DNA of 64,000 nucleotides from Rotaria macrura (lineage: Eukaryota > Rotifera > Eurotatoria > Philodinida > Philodinidae). Under the pieces are notes generated by a model, which made no database searches, was not told the DNA's origin, and was given only the letters and a program-made list of their open reading frames with translations. Shown one piece after another: positions 12,491 to 25,409 of this stretch. The DNA lies in NCBI GenBank assembly GCA_900239685.1, contig OENT01000149.1, positions 62,001-126,000 on the forward strand. The letters are read 5' to 3'. How positions within the stretch are numbered: position 1 is the stretch's first letter; each line of letters starts with the position of its first letter. Position numbers and translations under genes: made by a program.

Positions 12491-15400
12491 TCACAGCAAT
12501 AATCCATCAGCTTGATCTTCGACAACATGTTTTTCAACACCAACAAAACGTAAATGATGATTTGCTCCGTAGCGATAATCAAAAAATAATTCTTCTCCAG
12601 CTGATATGAAACGTTTCGAATAAATTCCTATTCTATGGTCACCATTGACCATAATAACTTTTGCATAACAATTCGGATTTATTGAATGATTAGCAAAGCG
12701 AATTTTATTTCCGCGGCGTGTCGCATCAACCATGTATTCTTCGTTGAGATCGAACAAGAAACTTGTACCAATTGTATCATACATTCGCCCACGAATTTCA
12801 CCTTCATCTTGAGTTAACTAAATAACAAATATGATTTTTCTTTTCAAAAACAACTATATCCTTGTCTTACTATTTCTCCACAATATTCAGCAATGAATTC
12901 ATTTCGTTGAATATTCACTTGTGTAAACATTCCCCAACCCGCAACATCCGATTCAGCCAAAAGCAACGGTTTATGTAAACTACGTTGTATGGCAACATTA
13001 TGACATGAACATGTGGATTTCGTTATTAGTTCATTACTATTATTATTACCATTTCGGAAATCATCAGCACCACATTGAGTACATAGATCAGGATCACATT
13101 CACGTGCCGCAGCATAACATGGACATTGCTTAGTTGTACACGATGAACGACAGCGACAACCAAGAAAACGATTATCACACTTTGTTGATGAACAACAACA
13201 ATACTTTTCACAAAAATTACCCGAACGTACACAATAACAATCTTCATTGCATGGTATCGAACGGCTATGATCACATGGATAATAAGTGTGACGTTTTTGT
13301 TCTAGTAATGAATTATTATAATGATTTAAAAATAAATGTTGATGACTACGTTGACGACGAAATAGTGACGATTGAGAACGTCTCGATGGCGTACAATTAT
13401 TCGTAGTTGAACGATTTGGATCTGTCTAAAATGAAAAACAAAATTGAAAACATGCAATCAAATGAAACGTTCCCTACAGAGGATAGCTTGTGTGAATAAT
13501 ACATGAATTTTAACTTTTTATAAAAGCGAAAATTTAAAAAAATTCTCAACTATAAAGCAAGACGATTCGCCATAAAGCGAATAATCAAAATTTGAAACAA
13601 GACACATTTTGATATCATGATCAAGCAACACTAGTTGATCGAAGAAAATTTTTACAAATTTGTCTATAAATGAAGTTTATAGAGAAAACAATGATTTCTT
13701 AATGTTTGAAATATTTTTATGGTTCTTGTTATTTTATATAGAAATTTTTTTTACTTTCTCGTCCAAACGGAAACTTAACATTCAATATTACTAGATATGC
13801 AAGGTTATGAAGCAGTATTGTGGAAATTCATTGTCTTTATCTAACTTTAATCTTCCAATTGAGTCTAGAAAGTTATTAATTTGAATACGAAAAAAGCGTA
13901 GTTTTTCTTCAAAGTCAGATTGTTAAGTCCTATCATCTCATCCAATCTAAGATGGAACATCTTTGACAAATCAGATATCCTTGATTCATGACGATGGGTG
14001 TGATATGAGGTATTGCCCTTTATCAATGCTATTAAAAATACGAAGAAAATGAAACCGATCAATTTACGAGCAAATTAGACAAGAGGGATACCTATTTCGA
14101 TAGAAAGTCTTAAATCAACCAGAAAAAGTTCAAAAACGTCGATAGAAAATTTAGCTTGCGTAATTTCAAATACATTTTTCAAGTTAGGTTGTTCTCTGAT
14201 AAATTCATCAGATTTGCATTACTAGGCAATATACTATCTTGCCTATGACATATTACTTTTAGCACACGACATTCAGCAAAAAAATAGAAAACATTTCTAG
14301 GTTGCTTAAAAAAACGAATGAATTATTTTCAGTTACTATTTCATAGCTAAAATTTAAGTCAAAGCAATTGAATATTAACACTAGTACAACAGTTGGCATA
14401 GCCAACTTAATCGAATAATAATAACAACTTACCGTTTGTTGATTACTTATGACGATTTTATCATCGATCACTTCGTCAACACTATTCGGATACATTGTTG
14501 AATGTTTTAGACTTTTCTTTTTGTGTTCACCATTGATTTTAATATCCACTGAATCCGATGATGGCGTTGTTTGTTTTCGTTGTAAAAGGAAACTTTTTCG
14601 ATCGATCTGTATTTCATGTAGATAAAATGTATAAACTTGAGCACATGGCTTATCGAGTAAATCAGCGATCATACATATATTATCACCATAAATTGTATGA
14701 AACACACGAAACAAACATTTGTCACTTAATAACCAATTAGATATTTCATCGTTTAATTTTCGTTTTAATGATGGCTTAAAAATAAAACCATGGCTATGAG
14801 TATTGGCTGAATCGATTGATGGTAGTAGACGTTCAGATTTATTGATACTTGATTTCAAACGCTTTGAATGAAAACCATTCGTAACGATTTTAAATGTTCC
14901 ATTATTCACAAGTTCACTATAACTTCGTTTCAATTCAATTTTATTTCTTCGCTGTTGATGTAATGAGAAGAATTTTCGTCGATAGCACAATGAATTACAC
15001 GGACGATAGATAGTGTTTGAAATTTTCGATCGGTTATTTAAATCAGGTATAATCGGTTTATCTTTATGTAGAAAACAATCATATCGATGACAGCGACGGC
15101 AAAAAAGCATAAAATATGAATGTAAAATATTTTCGACAGTTGAATCAAGTGCTGTTGATGGATTATCTATATTTGGAGTGAATTCTTTTGGTTGTGGTCG
15201 TTTTGATTCAAATATTGTACCGAATCGATCGCGAATCAAATCAGCGGATGATGGATAAAGTTCTAAAGTAAAATTCTTCGTTTCTTTTCCCTGTCCACAA
15301 TAATCAGTTGGATTCTAATACACGTTCAACTGTGTTGTGTACATGAAATTTAAGACGATGAGTAGAGCAAAAAGGTTAACATAGTAGTCCTGAATGGTTT

Positions 15401-18294
15401 TAAATCAATGTTTCCTTTATGAATTCTCTTTTTCTTCGTAACACTTTCTCATATGCAGTATGTGTGAATTTGGCAATAAAAACCTGTCTGGAGTGAAACT
15501 GTAATTGATGCGACTTACACTATTTATATACTGAAAGTTTTTATTCTCAAGGTTATAATTCTCGATGGAAATCTACAAATAAAACCTATTAGTATGATTA
15601 AGTAAATTGAACGAAAGCCACAAATCTTCTGATGCATGAATTCTTTTGGTAGCTTTCATAGACATTTATTTTTTCTACTTTATATGTACCATTATAGTTT
15701 AGGAAGTCGTGCGAGATTCAATCAAAATTATTGGAAAAGATCAGTGAACTATACAAATACATATTGAGTTTGAAAATATTTCTATTAGCATTACGTGTAG
15801 AGATTCAATCGAGGTATCATATGATGATCGGGGAAGCTATCTCTGAAGTATTTTTAATTAATTGTTCTTCAGCAACGCTGTTATTGCTCGACGTTCGGAT
15901 AATAAAAATTATATTTCTGATACTAGACAACGTTTACAGTCTATGATATGAAGAAAGATTCGTGTTAAAGACAAAAAATCAAGAGTTGGACCATTGTCTT
16001 CTGAATATCTGCTTTTCATCTAACTTTTAAAGCTTCTACTACTTATTATGTATATGAATGGAATTAATTTTATATCATATTAAAAAGCAACTTGGTTTCA
16101 AAAAACAAGAAACAAGCGGATTTCATCACTTGCACCTATATCTGAACTGTCACATAATAATACATTTTCGAATTATCCCGCGGCTTGTTGCTTCCGTCTC
16201 GAACATTTGTGGGACGATAAGTATTGGGTTGCAGAAACTGAAAGTCAAAGTTATTCGGGTCTTGACAGTCCACGCTACAGACCCTATGAAATACTTCAGT
16301 AAAAAATAGACCAAGGACGAAATGTATAGATTGTTGATTATTTTGTAACAAAGGAGAAACCAAAAACCTATGATTTACTTAAAACGAGCATAAGATAAAT
16401 ACTTATACTATTAAAAACAGTGTGAAACAGACACATACTTTCGAAGAAAACTAGTAGAATTTTCGAATCATTATTTTCCTGGCAATTCAATCTATAAATT
16501 GCATCATTTTGTTTCATAACTATTGAGTATTCTAACTTATATGAAATATTGAAACTCCTTTTTATGGCAACTAAAAAGTTACACTAATAGTTGTAGTTCT
16601 TTAAATTTTCAGATAGAACGATTTGGTATCAATGTGACACGTGTTGCTTAAAAATAGAATCAATAGAATATTTCGAGAAAGCAGGAAAATCTTTCAGAAG
16701 CACAAAAAATGGGACTACTAAAATGACATATGATCAAGACAATGGATGAGAGTACACTATTCTAATTCTTAGAAATTAAGAGAAAAAGTAATCAATTGTA
16801 AATGGTGAGTGAAAGATAACTTTGCCGAGGAGAGAAAACCAATCAGATGTAGAATTCATGCCATTTATTGCTACGATTTCCATGCATATACACCAGCTAA
16901 ACGAACATTTCTAATGTCACGAATTGACAAGCATAATATTGAGAGATCAGTTCGAGACAGAGAAAAGTTGGCGACTTCTCTAAAATCATTACATATTTCT
17001 AAACTTCGACGTATACATGCAGTATCGTATACATACTTGTCATGCAAGTTTAACTTGCAAACATAACGTTGAGACTGCATTAAAACTGACAGTCACTTAT
17101 GAAATCCTACTTGACTGAAGTTACGCATGAGAAAAATAGATGCGTCTCGTGTCTTAAAAACCGATCTATTCTATCTCTTGCTTTATCTACCGTTTAAGAC
17201 TTTCAGAGAATCAACTGAATACAGAGCACTTGTGGTATTTAACATGAATAAATGAATTGATAGTTATTTCAAAACGATTATCGTTGCAATATTAATTGCA
17301 ATCCACTAGTATTTCTATTTTTGTTCAATTATTTGGCATTAATGAATGCAACCATACAATAAGATTAACTTGTAGTATGTTTGAGATTTTTTGATTCTCT
17401 GAAGCACTTATTTTTATATGAAACTTTCATCACATCAAAGCTACTTACGAATTAAAGCATCGAATAGATTCGTTTCATCATCGATGGTCATCGGTGATGT
17501 ACTCTGGTCTGACTGTTGTTTAAGACGTTTTAATAATTCCGACAGATGTTCATCATCAAAAAGGTATTCATTATTTCCATCATTGACAAACGATGTTTTT
17601 GAAGAACAACGGATACGTTTCGATGATGATGAAGTAGATCGGATTGCTTGAAAAAGAAAATATTATAGATGAATCAATAAAACAAAAACGAAATGATTCT
17701 CTTTTACTTTGTTGTTGTTCAGTTAAAGAATCAGATTGTATAGAGATAAGAAGATTTTTAACATCTTCACTATTTTCATCCAACAAAAGATCCGATAGAT
17801 TAGTAACTGTATCGCACTAAAGTAGTGAAAAAATTTTGATAAAAAAGAGATCTGTCAATCGTATATTAAATAGTTTACAAGAAAATTGCTTTGCAATGGT
17901 ACGTAAGTGAACAGATTGGGTAACTGATCAACTTGAGGTAAAATCGATAATGAACAAATTAATTTGTCACCAGATATTTCTTCATATGAACAAGTTGTGT
18001 AAAGTGGCGATTTACTTTCTTTTGAAGTTGACTCAGAAATAACGCACGGTCTTCGTAAATCGTGATATTGTTCAGCTATATTTCTAAGAATTGGTCTTAC
18101 GAATGAAAGAAAGATAACGGTCATTCAACACATTCATCAGAGAAAAGAAACATGAAAATAACTTACATAGCATCATCTCTTTGTTTTAAATCAATCGTGC
18201 GACTGACATATTTAAGTGCTCGATCGATACGATCTTTCCAAATAGAATCGATTTCATTAGTATTGTTATGATTATAATTAATAACAGTCATCAT
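12491..18294 (-). CDS. EZH2: E(z)/EZH2-type histone H3K27 methyltransferase
   Basis: This is the catalytic subunit of Polycomb repressive complex 2, a nuclear SET-domain enzyme that methylates H3K27. My exons on the minus strand are 18294-18167, 18095-17879, 17816-17708, 17646-17449, about 15314-14433, 13425-12871 and 12817-12491, giving about 800 aa (human EZH2 is about 750). Landmarks in order: the N-terminal region with VPLQSNF, the FDALI helix, TPNIDNPST, the [14 protein letters not shown] cysteine block, the SANT-like [19 protein letters not shown], the cysteine-rich CXC domain ([23 protein letters not shown]) and the SET domain. The SET domain carries [22 protein letters not shown] (cofactor-binding NHS) and [10 protein letters not shown]. 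The start is the first of two ATGs, preceded in frame by TGA. Phases agree at every junction except exon 4 to 5: exon 4 ends in phase 1, but the best acceptor at 15314 opens in phase 0; a weaker acceptor ending at 15283 would fit. Two introns are long (1007 bp and about 2.1 kb). It is divergent from the RING gene. Confidence 0.93.
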
Positions 18295-19339
18295 GTTTCA
18301 ATAGTTACACGAGTTTCATTGTCTGAACATTCCTCCTCATTAAAAGCAGTATAAAACAACAACAAGGAATTATCGAATCTAAAATAAGAGAAAAATTAAG
18401 TCGCCCATTGATTTTTTCCCTTGAACATAATAACTGATAGACCAAGAGAAAAATAAAATTATAGACGATTGAATACTCATGACTTTATCTTCGAGAACAA
18501 ACCAAAACGAACATATATTACAAATATGACAGAAAATAAAGATGGTGGCGCTAGGTTATCCATAAACTTATGAACCAATGAAAATGGGAAATGTTCATGT
18601 ACATTGTTCATGATATATGTTCAAGAAATACTCTTCGTTGGTCTTTTTGTTTTATCGATAGATTGATATGTTGAACAATATCTCTGCCATGCTTGATGCT
18701 ATCTTTGAGATACGAATTATTCACGGTTATTAGCACTTATTAATGAGTGAATATAATGTCGAAGTTAAAAACGGAAAAAATGACTAAGTAACATGACTGT
18801 TCGTCTTGAATGTGCCTTAAGATTAAATGGTTCTTTTCGTTTGTCCCGTAAAATTGTTTCAGTTCGAGAACTAGCAGCAAGATTCGTCTAGAAGAACTTC
18901 CATTCTCCTTCGTTGACTCGCTGGCTTCACTGTTTCCGAAAATTTCGTTAGAACGCTGCATGTATGATAAGCCTTTCTGTGTTGCATGACAGAATGCATC
19001 GACGGCTAATGAATGCTCTTGCCTATCATCTACTGATATTAAATACATTGAGATGATTTTGTCCAAGTTTCCACAGAAAACTCTTTCATTCAAACTTAAG
19101 CGCCATCTATTGTTCAACCATTCTTTATTGGTTATAGCTGAGTAAATTGTTGAAAAAAATACTGGAAAATAAAAACAAATACACTCAACTTGATACTCCT
19201 ATTTGTTTGTTAACCATCTAGGTCATCATTTATTTTCAATATTGAACTTTTATATTGAGTTTCAACTGTTAAAGTCATTCGTTTTTACTATTTACTGGCA
19301 TCTAATCATTTAAATAAAGAAAGACCAAAGATTTTTATA
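18295..19339. promoter_or_regulatory. divergent intergenic region (EZH2-type / RING-H2)
   Basis: This 1.05-kb region separates two divergent start codons and should hold both promoters. I see no clear TATA box that I would assign. The 125-codon minus-strand frame at 18740-19117 starts from TTG and matches nothing I recognise, so I do not call it. Confidence 0.5.
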
Positions 19340-20951
19340 ATGCCATCAGTACACCCTACATCAATAGCAACACGTAAGCGTACTCGATCAACGAACGTCT
19401 CCGAAAACAACCATGATCATCATCAACTAGCATCCTCAAACATTTTGCGAACGCCGGTAACACCATCAACTAATCATTCATCGAACGTATCAAGTATCGT
19501 TCCCAATAATGCCCCACCTAAAAGGCAACGTAATAATCCCCCACCAACAGGACCACCGCCTCCAATCGTCCCACGCACTAACTATTCACTTCGAAATCGT
19601 TCGCTAACGCCTGATCCTCGTCATTCAATAACAAGATTTCCTTCACTCCATCCACCGTCATCAAGACCAAACAATCGACAACGATACAACTTACGTCCAC
19701 GTCGTCCACAATCACAAGTTCGTCTTCCTCAAGTTCCAACAGCACACCCAGCCATAACACCACGTCGTATGCGTCTCCCGATTCTGCCACATAACCAAGC
19801 AGCATCCTCCATCAATGCCAATCAATCATCATCTTTAATAATTCAATCTTCATCAACAGTAGCAGCAGCAACTCCTACTGCACCAACATCAATTCCATCA
19901 CCACCACCACCTCCGGCACCACCACTACCTCCGGTATCGTCATTAGCAACATCGATTCCGATTCCTCCCATTATACCACCAATAACACCTCAAACAATAC
20001 CACCTATAATTCAACCAAGACAATATCGTCTTGTTTATATATCTGATGACGATGATGATCCACGAGCAACAGCAACAGTTGTTAATACGACATTCGATTT
20101 AGTGACAGATGATGACGACGATGAATTTATAAGGTCACAGGTTGCTGCTCATCATCGATTATCACGATCAACATCAGGTGCTGGTTTTAATACTCGGTGT
20201 GTACTGCAGAACGACTATTGTTGAATTCATTTTAGAATGTTTTTTATTTATAGTTTACGTGCAGCTACAGGAGTCCCATCAAGTGCGGCAAGTACACTAT
20301 CGGCATCGTCATCGTCATCGAGTTCATCAGCTTCAACAACGACTTCAATAAATGCTCAAGATTTCATTAGTGGAGTTGCTTATGTTCGTCTAAATCGTGC
20401 CATTGAAATTGTTATTGATTCAATACAATCCCTCGAAGGTGCTGTTAATAGTTTCGATCAATATGTTTTCGGTCTTATTTACGGTCGTCCTGGTACAAGA
20501 GCTGAATCGGAAAGTATTGAGGTAAAAGCAAACAAATTGATTGCAATGAATTTAGTCTAATTAATTATGATTTGATATTGAAAAAAAATCTAGGGAATGA
20601 TTCGATTGTCACGCATACTCAATCTTAATTTACCATCACGTTTGAGTCAATCTGAAATAGATGCATTACCAAAGATTATTTTCGACAATAAAACTGGTCC
20701 ATCATCATCAATACTCTTAGTTGAGAAATGTCCGATATGTTTAACCGAATTTGATGATCAGGAAACAATCAATAAATTATATTGTACACACTTATTTCAT
20801 CCACAATGTATTTCGACGTGGCTTAGTGTATGTTGAGAATTATCAAATATCGATTCGATATGCATGTTTTCTACATTTATTTTTATCATAGGAAAATGAC
20901 TCATGTCCAACATGCCGTCGTAAAGTAATAACGGATGAAAATGTTAGTTAA
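19340..20951 (+). CDS. RING-H2 E3 ubiquitin ligase with SIM-like motifs
   Basis: Four exons (19340-20196, 20254-20521, 20594-20827, 20892-20951; introns 57, 72 and 64 bp, all in phase) encode 472 aa. Residues 1-225 are low complexity and rich in Ser, Thr, Pro, Arg and Asn, with poly-Pro runs. Around residues 229-262 there are two hydrophobic-then-acidic motifs, LVYISDDDDD and FDLVTDDDDD, of the form expected for SUMO-interacting motifs. A Ser-rich linker and a helical stretch (about 300-400) precede a C-terminal RING-H2 with the C3H2C3 pattern (CPICLTEF, LYCTHLFHPQC, SCPTC), split by the last intron after WLS. The phrase LSQSEIDALPKIIF ahead of the RING is typical of Arkadia/RNF111-like RING-H2 proteins. 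The expected role is E2 recruitment for substrate ubiquitination. A SUMO-targeted function is inference from the SIM-like motifs. Confidence 0.88.
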
Positions 20952-21946
20952 TACCAATGTATTTTCATTCGAACAAAAATATTCGTTTGCCATATTTGAT
21001 AAAAATTGAAAATATTGGTTTGTGTTTTCTTTCTTGTACTATTCTTCTCGAATTATTAATCTCAGAAAAAAACAAATATTTATAAAAAAAATACATATAC
21101 CAATGTCCCGGTGAGAGTTTTCTCTTGCTTTGTTCAATTTTTATTTTACTGTACAGCACTCTGTAGGCGGGAGATATTTGTGTGCGTTGCAAATCTATTC
21201 GAATACGTTGTTTTCTTGCTCACTTGAATTATATGTCCTACTTTCTTATTTTGTTTTTCTTTTTGATAAATGAACTATTATAATATACTCTGATGTTTTC
21301 TTTTTTGTTTTGTATTTTGTCAGTGTGTGCGTGTGTTTGTGTGTATCTCTTTTAATGCAGATGTACGGATTAATTATTAGAATGTTTTGTGTGTGTGAAA
21401 ACAACTACTATACATAACTATATATATATATATTTATATATATATATATATATATATCAATAAAAATACAGACAGCGATATACATCAGTGCTAATTATGA
21501 TCATTAACTTCTTGGATTCGAGATACGGTTGTTGCAAACAGGAAAACAAGTTGAGTGTGACTTATATGACTTATCGATCAAAAGTGTTGTATAACCTCAT
21601 CTCATAGCAAAAAAAGACGACAATTCTACCATCATATAAATGCAGGTATATTGACAGAAGCATTATAAATAGAAAAATAAACCATGAGATATGTATAATG
21701 TCATGTCTTCATCATGCGTGCCTATCAAAAGTTATAGCTTTTGTATTGATCTTATCGTTTTCTTCTTTTCCTTTCTCATAAATTCTCTTTTCCTAGACCA
21801 TTGTTATCTCTACCTTTTGACTCGATAGTCGAAACACAGTCATTTTCTCGTATTAAAATTATAGAGAGAAGTTCTGATAAAGTCGAACTTAGATCAATAG
21901 AGATTTTAAGGAAGACAACACATAAGCAATTAGCGAGAATCAAATA
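20952..21946. other. intergenic with TG-rich and (TA)n tracts
   Basis: This region holds the 3' flank of the RING gene and the 5' flank of the dipeptidase. A TG-rich tract at about 21323-21345 and a (TA)n microsatellite at about 21417-21457 are the only notable structures. Confidence 0.7.
21417..21457. repeat. (TA)n microsatellite
   Basis: An almost uninterrupted run of TA dinucleotides, broken once by TTT, lies upstream of the dipeptidase gene. It is a simple repeat. Confidence 0.95.
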
Positions 21947-24648
21947 ATGGCATTAACAAGGTTCCATAAAGTTATAATTGCTAGCGTAGTTACACTGCTG
22001 GCTGTTGGTCTAATCGTTGGTGTCACTGTTGGAGTTGTTGTTGGCGGACGAAAATCTACACCAATAACCATTGAAAAGCAGGCTCTTCGGATACTTGAAA
22101 ATAATCCACTAATTGATGGGTAAGATCGATTATTTTTGACTGTACATCGAAAACAATCATATATATATATGAATGTCAAGGTCAATGAGAAAAATTCAAG
22201 GCAAAAAACATTTCTAATATCTATCAATGATTTATAAAATTCAATGCTATTCTATTAGTTTTGGTAGTTATTCATCCTCCCTTACGAGTAGATTATATAT
22301 TCGATAAGGTTTGTGTTATAAATAGAATATGATTCCTTGTGTCATGTTCAATACTTGACGTGTTTTGAAATTCTACTTTTCAAATAAGTAAAAATTTGGT
22401 TTTTCGAGAAATAAAACGGCTTGCGCAACTTTATCGTCAATGTTGCTGCTTGTTTTTGTGATTAAACAACATTCATTCTTACTTTCATTCTTACTGTTTG
22501 TCACTGTTGTTTTTAAACATTTTTATGTACATTGGTACTGAATGAACATTCAAAATGTCTGGCAAGTTATGTTTTTGTTTTCGCTTCGGACAGATTGAAT
22601 TGATCTAGGCATCAGAAACTCACCTAGAAAAGTAATCAATTTTCACTCTATCTATATATCAGCTTCGATGCACATATACGAATAAGCATGAAAACAAAGC
22701 AAAGTGTCTTGCCTAATTTATTCAGTACCAGTTCATGAAGATTCGAATATAAAGTAACCATAGAAAATTTTGATACATTATCGGTAGAATCTGGCGTATA
22801 TCATGTGTTCAAGAAGATATTCATATTGATTGCTTTCTAAGAATAATTATTGAGTATTAAAATACGTGATTATAGTCTCTAAATCCGTAAAGTAACGAAG
22901 ACAATATCAAGTCCAATGATAATGTTACTTGAATAAATATCTCCTTGATATTTTATGGGGGTCATAGAACAATTACAGTATGTAAATTTGTGAATGAAAA
23001 TTTTCAATGGCTTGTTTCAACATAAAATAGACATAGAAATTATGCTTGCTATTAAGCAATTGATAATCCGAAATTTCATTTTCTTTTTTTACAAAATTTA
23101 CAACGAATTATTATTTGTTAAAATTCTTTTATATGTCAATTTTGCTTTAATGTTTCAAGACACAATGATTGGCCTTGGCGTCTTCGCTCTTATTTTAAAA
23201 ATAATATTAATCAGCTTGATTTATACAATATGACTCAATATACAGTCAATTTCACTACGCCATCACACACAGATATAACACGTTTACGACAAGGACAAGT
23301 TGGTGGACAGGTTTGTTTCGGCATTAGTTGATTTTAAATATCGCAAATCAAACTTGAAATAAAACTCTTTCAAATTGATCCTAGTTTTGGTCGATCTATA
23401 CGCGTTGTCAACATCAAGGAAAGGATGCAACGATAAGTTTTTTGGAACAAATTGATGTTATGAATCGAATCATTGATCGTTACCCGAATGAATTTCAAAT
23501 GGCTAGAACGGCTGAAGAAGTGCGAGCAGCATTTAATGTAAAACGTATAGCGAGTTTATTCGGTGTTGAAGGTGGCCAAGCTATTGAAAGTTCGTTTTCT
23601 ATCTTGAGACTTTTCTATCAATTGGGCGTACGATATATGACTTTAACACATAATTGTAATACTCCATGGTAAGAACAGGAAAGACTTTGAAAATATTCTC
23701 GTCTTTAATTAAGAATGATTAGTAAACTTCAATTGTGTATTAAGGGCTGACCAAAATCAAGTTGATCAAGTTGACTCAACATTAATTAAAAACGATGGAT
23801 TAACAACGTTTGGTAAAAAAATTATTGAAGAAATGAATCGACTTGGCATGCTCATCGATCTAGCACATGTTTCAAAGAAAACAATGATAGATGTACTCTC
23901 TACAAGTCGATCACCAGTTATATTTAGTCATTCATCAGCCTACTCGTTATGTAATCATACGCGAAATGTTCAAGATGATGTATTGGAATTAGTCGTACGT
24001 TTATATTTCGATTTCATATTTAAGAGAAAATATTCATATTTGTTCATAGAAAAAAAGTCGGAGTGTAGTAATGGTAGCTTTTGCACCTATTTTCATCAAG
24101 TGTGATTCGTACAAAATTGGAACGATTGCTGATGTCGCTGGTAATATGAACGTTTCATTTTAGTTTATTTATCATCATTCGTTCGTACATTACAGCACAT
24201 ATCAATCATATACGAAAGATTGCTGGCATTGAATGTGTTGGTATTGGTGCAGATTATGACGGTATTGAGACGTATGTACTGATTTTATACTTGGTCATAA
24301 ATGTATACTCAAATATATAATATTATAGAACAATTAATGGTCTTGAAGATGTATCGAAATATCCGAAACTAATCGAACATTTAATATCAGAAGGAGACTG
24401 GACAGAGGATGATATTATTAAACTGATTGGTGGTAACGTTTTGCGAGTTTTGGAAGAAAATGAAAACGTAAAAAAAAAACAAAGAAACATCTTATGAAAA
24501 TAATATTTTTACTTTGGAATATTTTTAGATAGCACAAGAACTTCAAAATACAATGAAATCACAAGAAGATCTAATAGATAGCAATGAATTGAAATATTAT
24601 AATCTTACACAATGCCGTGTTTTGGATATGTACGAAGTAAATCAATAA
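21947..24648 (+). CDS. membrane dipeptidase (peptidase family M19)
   Basis: This encodes a zinc dipeptidase of the renal dipeptidase family (DPEP1-like), which hydrolyses dipeptides, probably at the cell surface. Eight exons (21947-22119, 23160-23310, 23385-23668, 23745-23994, 24050-24140, 24196-24271, 24329-24467, 24529-24648) join in phase to 427 aa; the human protein is about 411. Candidate metal and active-site residues: H59 and D61 (GHND), E170 (GVEGG), H244 (LAHVS) and H265 (FSHSSAY). The NHTRNVQDD and GADYDG motifs are also present. [20 protein letters not shown] and GLEDVSKYP are family-typical. Residues about 9-32 are one hydrophobic segment preceded by basic residues, so the protein looks like a type II signal-anchored membrane protein. 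The C-terminus (VLDMYEVNQ) lacks the hydrophobic tail needed for the GPI anchor used by mammalian relatives. Intron 1 is unusually long at 1040 bp. The gene is convergent with the RS-rich gene, 62 bp apart. Confidence 0.93.
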
Positions 24649-24710
24649 TCTGACGTTTCCGAAAAATAAATACGAAAAACATGCATGAAGAAAAATAATT
24701 CATCTGACAT

Positions 24711-25409
24711 TTAGTTGTCATTGATCTGTTTTGGTTTGAACAGGATTCTAGTCGGTTTTGATGATCTAGCGTTTCTTTTTTAAATAGATAGATCGAATAT
24801 TTTGCTTTTCTTAGAAAATATACAGTACATACCGTGGAACAAGCAGACTGAAACGACGTTTACTAGAATAATTTACAAACGATTGATCATTTTCGTCATC
24901 GATTAAATTATTCTAAAACATATAGTGATTGTTATGATAAACTCAGTTAACAATATGACTTTTCATTACGTGTTGAATATTTTCTTTATTTTCTAGTTCA
25001 TCGATAAATTGAGGCTTACGTTGAATTGCTAAGTCGAAAGAAAAAGATCTATTTAATTATGTCTCTAGTATTTACATACAAGATAAAATCGCTTCATCAT
25101 TTTCTCGTCGTCGTAAACGAATAGAACGTGAACGTGAGCGAGACTTTGAACGAGCACGTTTTAATTCTCTTGATACTCGATGAAATGTAACTTCAGTTTG
25201 AATTAGATTTTCATGTAGACGACAAAGTTGTTCATTATGAATTTCTTTTCGACTTTGATATTTATAAGCAAAATGAATAAGAATGAACAAGCAGCAAGTC
25301 CAACAAATGAAACGCCATTGATAAAAATTGATTATCTATCCAATTCGATTCGATTTTTTGAGAAAATAAATATTCGAAATAAAAATAAAATTTACCGAAG
25401 ACATTTCAT
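24711..25409 (-). CDS. small basic RS-rich protein, unknown function
   Basis: Five short exons on the minus strand (25409-25396, 25252-25080, 25028-24970, 24912-24833, 24765-24711) join in phase to 126 aa. I do not recognise the family. Residues about 6-35 look helical (RRKEIHNEQLCRLHENLIQ). They are followed by an Arg/Ser stretch (ARSKSRSRSRSIRLRRR, about 46-62) that could act as a nuclear signal or RNA/protein-binding tail, then an acidic and Asn-rich part and a basic C-terminus (RILFKPKQIND). The 14-nt first exon (MKCLR) is the weakest part of the model: it was chosen because it supplies an ATG, a GT donor and the right phase. The last exon brings the stop to within 62 bp of the dipeptidase stop. 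Confidence 0.6.

Noticed and set aside
13134..13406. 90-codon plus-strand frame rich in Asn and Asp
   Set aside because: It is the antisense shadow of the cysteine-rich CXC exon of the EZH2-type gene.
18740..19117. 125-codon minus-strand frame between EZH2 and the RING gene
   Set aside because: It begins with TTG rather than ATG, has no recognisable domain and occupies the divergent promoter region.
21417..21457. (TA)n tract as a dipeptidase promoter
   Set aside because: It is a simple microsatellite about 490 bp upstream of the start codon; nothing ties it to transcription initiation.
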